A stretch of DNA of 61,745 bases from JALZAI01 sp038212215 (GTDB taxonomy: Bacteria > Actinomycetota > Actinomycetes > Mycobacteriales > Jatrophihabitantaceae). Where the stretch lies: contig JBBQUT010000028.1 of the NCBI GenBank assembly GCA_038212215.1, positions 1-61,745 on the forward strand, in the 5' to 3' direction. The notes below the pieces were generated by a model, which was given only the letters and a program-made list of their open reading frames with translations, made no database searches and was not told where the DNA came from. A program made the position numbers and the translations under genes. Shown here piece after piece: positions 45,292 to 54,147 of this stretch (position 1 is the stretch's first letter; each line of letters starts with the position of its first letter).

Positions 45292-48200
45292 CTAAGCCGA
45301 TTCTGCAGTCCCCATATCCAGCATTCGTGACAATTCATCGATACAGCGCTGAGAGAATATGTCCATCGGCTTCGGCTTGCCTGACCAATTCGACTGTACC
45401 CACAGGCAGGTGTCGCCCGGCACCGACTCGGGTATTCTAAAATACTGGTTGCCAGAAATCCGCCGACCGATCAACACAAACTTGCGGCGAGATTCGCAAA
45501 AGATTGGGGTACCTGCTACGTCAGAGTTGCGCGCGGCGCCATCGTGGGCAAGTTCGATGATGGCGAGCAGGTCACGGACAAAATCGTGTGTCTTAGAAGA
45601 ATCCACCGCATCACCAGACGCCGCACTGGAATAGATGGCCTTATATAAGTAGGGCTCAGTCTTGAATGCAGGCAGCCACCTTCGCAAAAAGTCTCCTGAC
45701 ACTACCCGCGTGACCGGCAGGCCATCCCTGAACGCAGAGTAGGTGGATCGTTCGCTAAACATAGTAACGACGCCTGCCCACGCCGTGCCCAGCATGGCTA
45801 GCATCCGGAAACCGACAAAAAGCCCGATGGCAATCCACAAAGGTATTTTGACAACCGCCGGCGACGAACTACTAAACGTTAATGGGACAATCGCGGCATA
45901 GAATGCTATCCCACCTAAGATAACAAATAATACAGCGACGTTGGATCGGATCGTTATCGAGATGCGTTTCGCACAGACCCCTCCCCAAACTAACGGGAGC
46001 AGGGGCCATTGACTGATTCGGGTCCACCGCCCGGTAAGCAGTGACATTGTCGCTCCGATTGGCCAACTTGCCACATAAGTCACGACACCAAAGGCGACCC
46101 AGGACGCCCAAAACGGAGGCTTTTGCTGGTCGCTCAGCGCGCTTGCCAACCGCCCAGATAAATAGAAGAACGAAACCAAGCTAGTCACACCAATCGCACA
46201 AAGTACGAAGGTGCTCCTACGCCACCACGGTATTCTAAACTCGGTTGACGAGGTCCAACTGCCGCCGTGACCACCCGTTCCCGAAAGATCGACGTTAGCG
46301 GCGATTGGCGCGCCTAGAAAATACGATAAACTGAGCAGCGCGCCTGCCAGGAGGACAAACACTACTTGAGAAACAGATACGCTGCGCTCAAGTTCGAGAA
46401 CCCAGATTATGAGAGAGGCGAGAAGGACCCACGATATAAGCCGCACTCGGGTAAGTTGGACTACAAGAACCCAAATTCGGTGCCAAAACGCGGGGGGGCT
46501 CAATCTGCGCAACTGTGCATCCAGCGCAAACTTCTGTTGTCGCAACTGGCCGGACGCCATTATACGGAACAGCATTTGCCGGGTTAGCTGTTCGAGCACC
46601 TTGGATAGTGGGCGCTGCCGGCTCACCATGGCAAAAGCAGCATTACGCAGACGCAAGCTACCATCACGGAAGGCATTGGCGAGTAAAACCTCCCTGACGT
46701 GTGGTGAGGAGGGTCCGAGCAGTTCGATTGCCCAGCGGTGATCAGAGAGGCTGCCGTTGATTGACGCGGCCAGCAATAATTGGTCGGCGCTGTCACTGGT
46801 ACTCGGTGGCAGAGCGTGTGTCCCGACCCGGGAGATTCCCTCGTCAAGCAAACCTAGCAAATGTCTCGAAGATTCGGGCCAGGTGAAGTCTTTGAACCTA
46901 TTTGCGCGGCGAAGTGCAGTTCGCTCCTCGTCAATATTGGACTGACGGTAGTCCGGTACTTGGAGCGCGCACTCCGCCAGGGCGGAATCGGCTGCAAGCA
47001 TTATGGACGCGGAAAGTTCGCTAGCTGGCCCGTGGATCTGAAGCGCTGTGACCGCTGATTCTCGCCACTCCGACGAGGTAGCTAGTTCGCTCGCCGGTAT
47101 GAGTCCAGGCTCGTCGAATAGGTAGCAGCTTACAAAGTATTCTTGAAACCGCCGATGCACAAATGTGGTAGGGCGTGGCTCACTGGTCGTTGCAGCGAGC
47201 GGGTCACGCCGCATCAGTTTTACGAACTCTAGTACGTCAATTACTATGCTCGCAGTTTCCGCTGACAGGAGCGATTGTGTCTGGCAAGCTTTCGCGAGAC
47301 GGTCTCGGTCTGGCGACAAACCACGTAGAGTCGGATCCGTTGAAATTGCGATCGCGAGGGCACGGGCACCTTTGACGACCGCGTCAGGGGTCACACGCTT
47401 CTTCTTGATGTAGTCCGCGCCAACCAACGAGTTAATTTGGGTATCGACATGTCGCTCGAACAGCTCGTACGCCGTACGGGGCATTGTCGCTGACGTGTTC
47501 CGTTTAAAGCTCTCCGCAAGGAGGCTCAGAAACAGAGGTATGTTTGCCAGATCAGCGATGACGCTGGTCGGTGACTGCAGCTCGTCCATGACGTCCTGAA
47601 TGCGCACCTTGGGCAAGCGGAGACGCCCCAGCAGATCAAGTTGTTGCTCGGAATTCAAAGGAAGTATTGTAAACCGAGTCCATAGGGTTTGTTGCGGTCC
47701 TCTGAAGTATCGCGACGCCACGACGCCTCGGCATGCGGCGCGGCTGGGTCGGGTGAGAAACGCTGCAATGGCATCGGAATACAGTTCGGCTACCCGTTCG
47801 TAGTTCTTGCCTGATACGACACTTGGTATCTCGTCGAACGAATCGAAGAGGAATAGCCATGTACCGTTCTCGAGACCGCGATCAAATTGCTCATTGAGGA
47901 AAATGACGTCGTCATCGTGGCAGTCTTGCGTTAGAAACGATAGAACAAAGTTCCGTACGCATTCCGCGTCGACCTGACCGCTCGGGCGAAAAGCTTTTAA
48001 GTTGATATACAACGGAATGGTGGCTTGTGCTCTCTTGCTTCGTTTCGCGCCGTCGAGAACTTCCATGGCTAAGTTCCGCAACGCGATGCTCTTGCCGCAG
48101 CCCGGCTCGCCTTCGAGGACAATTAGTGGCTCGTCACTTCTCCGGAGCGCCACCGATAGACTCTTCTCGCGCCGAAGTCCGTGCGATGACGAGGATACGT

Positions 48201-48504
48201 GCCATTTGCGTCTATGCCCTGTGGCCTCGACATTGGCCTCAAGCTCTGTGTAACGGCCCCGATGCCATTTCTCGTCATCATTTATCTGTTTTATACGGAG
48301 GTACAGGTAGCTGCAAAAATTTTCTCGGTCCGAGCGCAGTTGCTTCCAACGCTCGATCACGTTGCGAGCGCCCTTCAATTCAGTTCCGAGCGCCTTCGCC
48401 TCTGATACTGCCTCGCGAATCGATTTGAGAAATTGTGTGGCCGCGACGAAAAATCCGGTCACGGTCACCAGTCCCGCGACGGCTATGGCAATCCAGACAC
48501 TCAT
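45292..48504 (-). CDS. membrane-anchored NACHT-type NTPase
   Basis: 1070 aa from ATG 48504. An N-terminal membrane helix (VWIAIAVAGLVTVTGFFVA, residues 3-21) precedes a NACHT-like STAND ATPase: Walker A GEPGCGKS (132-139), Walker B FLFDSFDEIP (218-227), a GVVASRYF sensor strand, and RRFQEYFVSCYLF farther on. Helical repeats follow. The C-terminal third has about six hydrophobic segments (WVLLASLIIWVLEL, VVFVLLAGALLSLSYFL, STFVLCAIGVTSLVSFFYL, NVAVLFVILGGIAFYAAIV). Such proteins detect phage and trigger death or membrane damage. The GC content is visibly lower than its neighbours'. It stands alone. Confidence 0.8.
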   Translation of the reverse strand: MSVWIAIAVAGLVTVTGFFVAATQFLKSIREAVSEAKALGTELKGARNVIERWKQLRSDRENFCSYLYLRIKQINDDEKWHRGRYTELEANVEATGHRRKWHVSSSSHGLRREKSLSVALRRSDEPLIVLEGEPGCGKSIALRNLAMEVLDGAKRSKRAQATIPLYINLKAFRPSGQVDAECVRNFVLSFLTQDCHDDDVIFLNEQFDRGLENGTWLFLFDSFDEIPSVVSGKNYERVAELYSDAIAAFLTRPSRAACRGVVASRYFRGPQQTLWTRFTILPLNSEQQLDLLGRLRLPKVRIQDVMDELQSPTSVIADLANIPLFLSLLAESFKRNTSATMPRTAYELFERHVDTQINSLVGADYIKKKRVTPDAVVKGARALAIAISTDPTLRGLSPDRDRLAKACQTQSLLSAETASIVIDVLEFVKLMRRDPLAATTSEPRPTTFVHRRFQEYFVSCYLFDEPGLIPASELATSSEWRESAVTALQIHGPASELSASIMLAADSALAECALQVPDYRQSNIDEERTALRRANRFKDFTWPESSRHLLGLLDEGISRVGTHALPPSTSDSADQLLLAASINGSLSDHRWAIELLGPSSPHVREVLLANAFRDGSLRLRNAAFAMVSRQRPLSKVLEQLTRQMLFRIMASGQLRQQKFALDAQLRRLSPPAFWHRIWVLVVQLTRVRLISWVLLASLIIWVLELERSVSVSQVVFVLLAGALLSLSYFLGAPIAANVDLSGTGGHGGSWTSSTEFRIPWWRRSTFVLCAIGVTSLVSFFYLSGRLASALSDQQKPPFWASWVAFGVVTYVASWPIGATMSLLTGRWTRISQWPLLPLVWGGVCAKRISITIRSNVAVLFVILGGIAFYAAIVPLTFSSSSPAVVKIPLWIAIGLFVGFRMLAMLGTAWAGVVTMFSERSTYSAFRDGLPVTRVVSGDFLRRWLPAFKTEPYLYKAIYSSAASGDAVDSSKTHDFVRDLLAIIELAHDGAARNSDVAGTPIFCESRRKFVLIGRRISGNQYFRIPESVPGDTCLWVQSNWSGKPKPMDIFSQRCIDELSRMLDMGTAESA

Positions 48505-48654
48505 TCAAGCTCCCCCGAAGACAGCGCTTGGTCCCGTCGACCTCACGCGGTGCACGCGGTTCGCGCGGTGCGTGAATCTTCCATAGTTGGTGGGGAGACG
48601 GTAGCGCGCATCCGTTGGGCAGACGTGATCCTAGCCACCTCGGCACGGAGCGCG

Positions 48655-48702
48655 GCTCAGATCTACGGACAGGCAGCTCAGATCTACGGACAGGCAGCTC
48701 AG
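48655..48702. repeat. 21-bp tandem repeat, two units and a start
   Basis: GCTCAGATCTACGGACAGGC plus A is repeated exactly at 48655-48675 and 48676-48696, followed by GCTCAG. It lies about 150 bp upstream of the NACHT gene, in its probable promoter region. Two near-perfect units suggest recent slippage or a regulator array. Confidence 0.6.
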
Positions 48703-48948
48703 GGACGATGGGCGGGCCGTCGAGCGCACGAGTTGGCAATTGTTGGTATTACCAGTAGTCAACCGAGTCTGTGCGCCACTCGGTGAGCATCCTTTGGGGG
48801 GTGTGATGTGCTGGCAGCAGAGTGCCCGGGCCGACGCTGACTAAGAACGCTGCAGGTCATTGTCCGTAGCGATGGGCCGTCGTGCAGTCGCGGACCACTT
48901 TGACGGCGTGGCGTAGTTGGTGCCCGTCGGTGACGATGGAAATGACGA

Positions 48949-49600
48949 TTACCGCAAACCGCGATATGGCCGGGCCGCAGGCTCCCGGGCGTTGGCTTCC
49001 GCGTGCAGCGAGAAGGACTCGGCGTGCTGCGGCTTCTGGCCGTGTTTGATGACCACGATGTTGCGTTGCCGACCGGCCCACTGCGCGGCATATGCGGGGT
49101 CCAGCGGCCGGTAGGAGATGGTTACCCGTTTACGGGCCAGGTGCGGTGCGGTTCGAGGAGGCGGACGATCTCACTCACTGATCCGCGTAGCGCGCCCTCC
49201 ATCGCCCAGGACACCGTGATGCCGCACTAACAATTGCATCGGTCGCATAGTTCGTGCTTGGCCGAGGGCCCGGCCGGTTGCCGGTCCAGCTCGGTGTGTG
49301 CGTGCCCGGCGGCGTAACGGGCGTCGTCGAGATCGGCGGCCGCAACGGGGTGAAACGCTGCCCCTGCGGCCATGTCTGCGGGTCGCATGGCTACCGCGCC
49401 GGTGCCGGCAAGTGCGGCGATGATGTCGGGCAGGTGCGCGCCCATCTCGGTGGCCCCGTCCTCCACGCCGCGGCGATTCTGCTGAGGTCGCCGTGAAGAC
49501 GACCACGGTGCCGCGCCGCGGACCCCACAGGCGGCGTCGCGTTGGTGGCCGAACACCTGATCGGTGCGGATGCCGGCGAGATCCGATCCGGCGCCCCTTC
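48949..49600 (-). pseudogene. SCO6880-like conjugation protein, decayed
   Basis: Pieces of one protein are spread over several minus-strand frames. AEMGAHLPDIIAALAGTGAV-type sequence lies near 49400. VSWAMEGALRGSVSEIVRLL at about 49160-49220 comes next, then, in another frame, ARKRVTISYRPLDPAYAAQW at about 49055-49140, ending TAA at 48949. ARKRVT-x-x-YRPLDPA-x-AA is the hallmark of SCO6880-type proteins of actinobacterial type IV secretion. Multiple frameshifts make it dead. It suggests loss of part of the transfer apparatus here. Confidence 0.6.
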
Positions 49601-49999
49601 AGTCATGGCGGCAGCCTTGAACCGAGACACCGTATGGTCCGTGCTCATGAGTCAACCTCGCTGGCGATCGTGTGGCCGGGGTCGGACACCGAATCGATCG
49701 TTACCGACGGCGCCGTAACGTCGGGCTTCAGCGGCAAAGACTCCACTGAGCAGGACAGAGCCTGGGTCTGTGCCGCGCCCCTGGCCGTACATTCCGCCAC
49801 GGCCGTCTTGCGGCCCGCCCTGCGGGATGCGCTGCGCGAAAATGTGCTGTGACCACCGGCTTCGGTATCACGGTCGATCGAACGTAGTGCTCCGGGCACC
49901 GCGACCAGGTCAGAGGCGGGAGCTGAGTCCTTTTGACGCGGCAGAGCGGGACGGCCGGGTTACCGGCCGGCCAGCTCTTGAGGACCCTGAAGCGTCGGC
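49601..49999. other. no supportable gene
   Basis: Some minus-strand sequence near 49650-49760 looks protein-like (LPLKPDVTAPSVTIDSVSDPG) and may be more of the decayed transfer gene, but no complete frame is present. Confidence 0.35.
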
Positions 50000-50920
50000 C
50001 TACTCAGTGGGCAGCTCCAGATGCGGCATCCGTCGCGGGTCGATCGCAGTGGTGAGCGCTGCCTCGAGGAGGCGAGCCGCGGTGTGATCGGGGTCGTCTT
50101 CCAATGCTCGGTCGACGGCGATGGAGGCCAACGCGCCGTCTCCGAGCCGCCAGGTTTTCCAGGCGAACAGGAACAGGGCCGGCGCTCGTTGCCCCGCGGG
50201 CAGTGTGCGCGCCAGGTGCGCGAACAGCTCCCGTCCGTCGAGGCTGCCGTCTTCGATCGCCATCCACACGGCGTCGCGGAATGGGCAGTGGCTGAGCGCC
50301 ACACCGAGGCAGACGGTCTCCTCGTCGGTCCAGCGCCGGCCCGGGCGGCGGTCTGCCTCCAGCATGGTGTTGTTGGCGGTTACGAGCGCGTCGGCGAGTT
50401 CCGCGCGTGCCCGCTCGAGTTCGGCGGTCAGGCGCTGGCCCTGATCCCCGTCGGGCTGCAGGGCCGTGGCGAGGTCATCGCGGCTGGCCAGCGGGGCGTG
50501 TCCCTGGAGCACGAACTCCGCGGCCACGGCGCCGGGCTGCGGGATCGAGTGACCTTCGGGTGGGCAGCAGTCCTCGGTTGGGCAGGTCAGCGACCAGTAC
50601 CGGCCATCGGCGACCCGCAGGTGCTCGGCGAGCTGTAGGCCGGCCGCGCGTGCGGCGGCGGCGACTGGCTCGGGATCGGCGGTGGGCCCGTAGGTGAGCG
50701 CGATGATCGCGGTGGCATCCGCCTTGTCCCGCAGGGTGTACGCCAGCGTAGTGATCTGCTGCGGGGTGAGGCCGTCGAGGTCGACGCGGGCGGTGACGGC
50801 CACGGTGTTGGCGGCCAGGCCCACGATGACGAGGCTGTCGGTTGGGGTGAATCCGAGCAGGTAGGGCACGGCCTCGACGAGGGCTGCCGGTCCGGTGAGG
50901 GTGAGGGGCGCTGCGTTCAT
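50000..50920 (-). CDS. DUF4192 protein
   Basis: 306 aa from ATG 50920, with AGGAG 5 nt upstream. The start LTGPAALVEAVPYLLGFTPT, the following DSLVIVGL strand and VTARVDLDGLTP are diagnostic of DUF4192. The later DGRYWSLTC with Cys residues (CPTEDCCPPEGH) and the C-terminal helices (HLARTLPAGQRAPALFLFAW) agree. Widespread in actinobacterial chromosomes and plasmids; function unknown. It lies downstream of the rep genes on the same strand. Confidence 0.85.
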   Translation of the reverse strand: MNAAPLTLTGPAALVEAVPYLLGFTPTDSLVIVGLAANTVAVTARVDLDGLTPQQITTLAYTLRDKADATAIIALTYGPTADPEPVAAAARAAGLQLAEHLRVADGRYWSLTCPTEDCCPPEGHSIPQPGAVAAEFVLQGHAPLASRDDLATALQPDGDQGQRLTAELERARAELADALVTANNTMLEADRRPGRRWTDEETVCLGVALSHCPFRDAVWMAIEDGSLDGRELFAHLARTLPAGQRAPALFLFAWKTWRLGDGALASIAVDRALEDDPDHTAARLLEAALTTAIDPRRMPHLELPTE

Positions 50921-51239
50921 GACGACTCCTGTCGGGTGGTGTCGGGTGCTGTGGGTACCGATGGGGTCGGTTGTCGGTGGCCTCCGCTCGGTCCGTCCCC
51001 GTCTGGCGTGCGGACCGTCGGGTCGGGTCATGAGGCCGCAGTGCCAGGGCCGGGCGTAGCCCGGTCACGAGTGACGCGCAGCGCCCTGGCGCGCAGGCCG
51101 GCCCGGCCCAGGCTTGGCGAGCCAGACGAGGGGCCGAACGGCAGCCACCGTCGAACCCGCCGGGTGCAGCACCACCACCCCGTGGATGTCGCCTGTGCAC
51201 AGTGCCGTTCAGCGAGACGCCGCCCCGTTGTCGTCGTGG
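50921..51239. other. intergenic stretch between rep and DUF4192 genes
   Basis: 319 bp of GC-rich DNA. It must hold the rep terminator and the DUF4192 promoter, but I see no clear hairpin, -10/-35 pair or gene. Confidence 0.35.
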
Positions 51240-52496
51240 TCATCGCCTGTCGTGCCGGCACATCGGGCAGGCGAGGACGCCGCGTGTGGGGGAGGGGATG
51301 TCGCCGGCGGGCTGTCCGTGTGGACACGGCACGCCGTGGATCAGCTGACGCTGGTACTGCTCGCGGGCGGCGAGGTGCGCCGCGTGCTCGTGCTCGCCCG
51401 CGAGATCAGTCGGGTCGAGGTGGCGCAGTAGGAACGCCAGATAGCCCCACGGTGAGCGCATCGTGGTGCCCGCTCGGTGATGCACGCTGCCGAAGCGGTC
51501 GCGGACCGTCTCGGCCGGACCGCCGGGCACCGACCAGCCGTGCAGCTCGAGCAGCCGGTCCAGGTGGGCCTGCAGGTCTCGCGCGGTCCAGCCGGCGAGC
51601 GCGAAGCGGTGCAATGGCGGCATGATCCGCTGGTGCGGGACGTGGCGCAGCCACGGGACTCTGGCGCGCAGGTCTTTCGCCAGCCGGACCACCCGCTGGT
51701 CCGTCCGGTATGCGCGAACAGCGCGCCCGTCTTTGCTCGGTGCACGGCGCGCAGCGCCGGTCCTGCTTGCTAGTTCTGGTGTGAAGTTCTGTTCTCCGGC
51801 AACAGAAGTAACCCACCTAACCCTCCGGGTGGTGGGGAGGTCGCAACCTGCATCTGCGGGAGCGTCCGCGGCCGGGGAGTTATCCACAGGTGCCTCAGCC
51901 GGCGGCTCGCCGACGCGGGGCTCAGTGGCCGCGTGCGGCGTCGGCCGGCGTACGTGGCGCGGCAGGGTGCACGCCCACACGTTGCGCCGTTGACGCGCCC
52001 GTGCGCCAGTGCGCCACAGCTCCGCGCGGTCCGCGCGGGTGAGGTAGTTCTTGCCGGCGCGGACGAGCATCAGCCAGCCGCGTGCGCAGAGGACCTGGAC
52101 AGCCTTCTGCACGGTTGTCAGGGCGTAGCCGCTGCTGGTGGTCACCGGGGCCCAGCAATTGACCGCGTCCGTGTTCAGCTGGGCCGCCTTGGCGGTCAGC
52201 GCGGCGTTACCAGGCAGCGCGTTGCGCCCGGTGGCGCCGTCCGCAGCAGCGGACACGGCCACCGCGACGGCGAAGACCGCGCGCACGCTCACCGGTCCCC
52301 TGGTGCCGACCGCCGAGCGCAGTTGCGTGACCTCGTCACTGTGCAGGTCCGCAATCAGCTCTGAGCGCCAGTGCTCACGGCTCCGCCAGGCCGGCGTGGT
52401 GGCGTAGGCGCCCGGTTCGCTCACGCCGTAGGGCGGCCGTCGACGGCGCCGGCGCGGCAGATGCCGGCGGGGGCGGCGACGCGCCGCGGTCCTCAC
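51240..52496 (-). CDS. plasmid-type replication initiator, winged-helix
   Basis: 418 aa from GTG 52496, which overlaps the upstream stop (GTGA). A winged-helix region (YALTTVQKAVQVLCARGWLM, about 122-141) is followed by LVRAGKNYLTRADRAELWR. The C-terminal domain (RVPWLRHVPHQRIMPPLHRF, WTARDLQAHLDRLLELHGW) and Cys/His tail (CPHGQPAGD, LACPMCRHDRR) match replication proteins of actinobacterial plasmids and integrative elements. It probably drives replication of the excised element. The origin is likely nearby. Confidence 0.7.
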   Translation of the reverse strand: MRTAARRRPRRHLPRRRRRRPPYGVSEPGAYATTPAWRSREHWRSELIADLHSDEVTQLRSAVGTRGPVSVRAVFAVAVAVSAAADGATGRNALPGNAALTAKAAQLNTDAVNCWAPVTTSSGYALTTVQKAVQVLCARGWLMLVRAGKNYLTRADRAELWRTGARARQRRNVWACTLPRHVRRPTPHAATEPRVGEPPAEAPVDNSPAADAPADAGCDLPTTRRVRWVTSVAGEQNFTPELASRTGAARRAPSKDGRAVRAYRTDQRVVRLAKDLRARVPWLRHVPHQRIMPPLHRFALAGWTARDLQAHLDRLLELHGWSVPGGPAETVRDRFGSVHHRAGTTMRSPWGYLAFLLRHLDPTDLAGEHEHAAHLAAREQYQRQLIHGVPCPHGQPAGDIPSPTRGVLACPMCRHDRR

Positions 52497-53194
52497 GCCG
52501 CGGCCGCCGAGCGGGTGCGGTAGCGCACCACAGTGCGCGCCGAACGTCCAATCGCGTCAGCGACGCTGTCGGCCGACGCACCGCGGCGGGTGAGTTCGTC
52601 GGCGACGACGCGCTGCTCGGCGCGGGTAAGTCGGACCCGCCGCCCGGCGATCGCCTCGGCGATCGCCACAGGATCCACGTCGTCGACGAATGCAGCCGGC
52701 CTCGCGGCGGGGTCGTCGAAATCCTTACCCTGCCAGCGCGACGGATCCGCCCAGCCGTGGCGGATCGCCCAGGTCTCCGTACGCTCCAGGTCGCGGCCCT
52801 GGCCGGGCGGAGTGCGCCACCAGCAGTCCTCATACAGCGCCGCGACCGCGGCCGCCGTGGCCGCCAGAACGCGGTCCTGGCCGACGGTGCGCAGGCTGGC
52901 CACCGCGCCGCGGGTGACACCGAGCCGCGAAGCGAGCTGCGCAGAGGACCAACCGGCCGCGGCCAGGGCCTGCAGCCGCCGACGGGTCCCGATTGCGGGG
53001 GCCCATGCCGTGGTGCCCCGCCAGGCTTGCTCGGCCTGGCGGCGTCGGTGATGCCGGGCGGCGGCCGCGTTGGCGAGGGTGCATGGAGCGCAGCGGCAAC
53101 CGTCGCGGTTGTACGCGCCGCGGGAACCGTGGTTATGGCGGGCGCGCAGGCAATGGCAGTCCCGGTGGGTCCCGGCGGCCTGTTGGCGGGTCAG
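52493..53194 (-). CDS. HTH protein upstream of rep, start uncertain
   Basis: The frame is open from a stop near 53234 to 52493. Its N-terminal part has HGSRGAYNRDGCRCAPCTLA, the Cys-rich head seen in many actinobacterial element-borne HTH proteins. Then comes an HTH (AGWSSAQLASRLGVTRGAVA), and a second HTH near the end (RGASADSVADAIGRSARTVV). No ATG or GTG precedes the Cys-rich part: 53194 is a CTG, and the first GTG is 52903, which would cut off the first HTH. Either a rare start or a lesion upstream. It probably regulates rep. Confidence 0.55.
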   Translation of the reverse strand: MTRQQAAGTHRDCHCLRARHNHGSRGAYNRDGCRCAPCTLANAAAARHHRRRQAEQAWRGTTAWAPAIGTRRRLQALAAAGWSSAQLASRLGVTRGAVASLRTVGQDRVLAATAAAVAALYEDCWWRTPPGQGRDLERTETWAIRHGWADPSRWQGKDFDDPAARPAAFVDDVDPVAIAEAIAGRRVRLTRAEQRVVADELTRRGASADSVADAIGRSARTVVRYRTRSAAAA

Positions 53195-53234
53195 CGCCGA
53201 TCGACGGCGAAAATGCCGAGCAACGGCGGCGTGT

Positions 53235-53585
53235 CAGCTCGACCAGCTGCTAGGAAGTTTCCGGGCAGCGTCGTATGCTGGAACGGCACGAAGCCTCCAG
53301 TTGAGTCCTGGGTGGACTAGTTGGAATCGCGCGAAACGGGTCGGCTAACCCGCTCGCGCATGCAGCATCAGGCGGCGGCGGTCCATTCGGACCCCGCCGT
53401 CGCTCTATGTCATGGAGCCCGTGGCTGAGCACGAGCGCCACGTGGCCGGCGCGCCCGCGCTCGAGCGGCTCGGGCCTGATTCGAACGGGCAGCCGGGACC
53501 ATGATCACGTGCACTTCGCGTGCGCTAAGTACCGGAGATATGCGGTCAGCCACGGTATTCCCCGGGCTGGTCCGTGACCGCAGAA
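53235..53585. other. gene-free stretch next to the att site
   Basis: No integrase or excisionase gene is visible here, although one is often found beside the attachment site. The stretch has no convincing frame on either strand. Confidence 0.4.
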
Positions 53586-53612
53586 GGCCCAGAATTACTG
53601 GGATTCTGGGCC
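53586..53612. terminator. perfect 10-bp inverted repeat
   Basis: GGCCCAGAAT (53586-53595) and ATTCTGGGCC (53603-53612) with a 7-nt loop form a strong hairpin 21 bp before the attachment-site sequence. It may be a terminator at the element edge or an accessory recombination site. No T-tract follows. Confidence 0.45.
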
Positions 53613-53633
53613 TGATCGTGCTCTAACTCTGGA

Positions 53634-53678
53634 TTTCCCAAGCTGACAGTGCGGGTTCGATTCCCGTCACCCGCTCCA
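53634..53678 (+). other. attachment site: 3' half of tRNA-Gly(CCC)
   Basis: The DNA from the anticodon loop (TTCCCAA) through the 3' anticodon stem, the T-arm (GCGGGTTCGATTCCCGT) and the acceptor end CACCCGCTCCA matches a tRNA-Gly with anticodon CCC. The bases before the anticodon loop do not pair, and no 5' half exists, so this is the 3' copy left at one end of an element integrated in tRNA-Gly. The intact tRNA should lie to the left, outside the window. Confidence 0.8.
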
Positions 53679-53934
53679 CGCTGGAGGCCCGTACTCCGGG
53701 GGTTGTAGGTGATTTCCGGGGCTTGCGGGACGGCCGCTGAGCGGTGTTTGCGGACGGCGTGCGACATCTTGACGATTAGCGATCGAGTCATGGCGCTGGA
53801 TGTCGTCCTGGGGGGCCATTTCACGACGCTGAATTTCGTCCCGGCGATCAAGCTCGACGCTCCGCTTGGCGAGCGAATCGTCGGGGAGTCGGTGGACAGT
53901 TGGTGCGAGCCGCGCTCGCAGTAGCCGGATCGAG

Positions 53935-54012
53935 ATGCTGCCCCCTCGTGTCCTTGAGGGAGAGCCCGACTATTACTCCCGCTTCGGTTTCGTGCCCGGC
54001 AAGCAGAAGCAG
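53935..54012 (+). pseudogene. GNAT acetyltransferase remnant
   Basis: About 25 codons read RVLEGEPDYYSRFGFVPGKQ. The pattern L-x-G-x-P-x-YY-x-RFGF is the C-terminal signature of small GNAT acetyltransferases. Nothing of the acetyl-CoA loop survives. Chromosome-side debris just right of the att site. Confidence 0.55.
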
Positions 54013-54147
54013 TCGCGCTTCACCACTTGCCGAACCCGACGCGGCTGAGCCGTCCACGCCAAGTCGGCAATTCGGCATGCTCGCGCGGCGCTCCTCGGCA
54101 TGGCGCAATGGTTGCTGATGACTCGAGCGGAGCCCCGACTGGACAGC

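Noticed and set aside
40684..48702. Possible CRISPR arrays at the 17-bp and 21-bp repeats
   Set aside because: The units are directly abutting, without spacers, and number fewer than three. No cas genes are present; the Cas4-like domain belongs to a TM0106-type helicase.
53546..53851. 101-codon minus-strand frame containing GDGNRTRTVSLG
   Set aside because: This peptide is the well-known artefact of translating a tRNA 3' end in reverse. The DNA is the att site.
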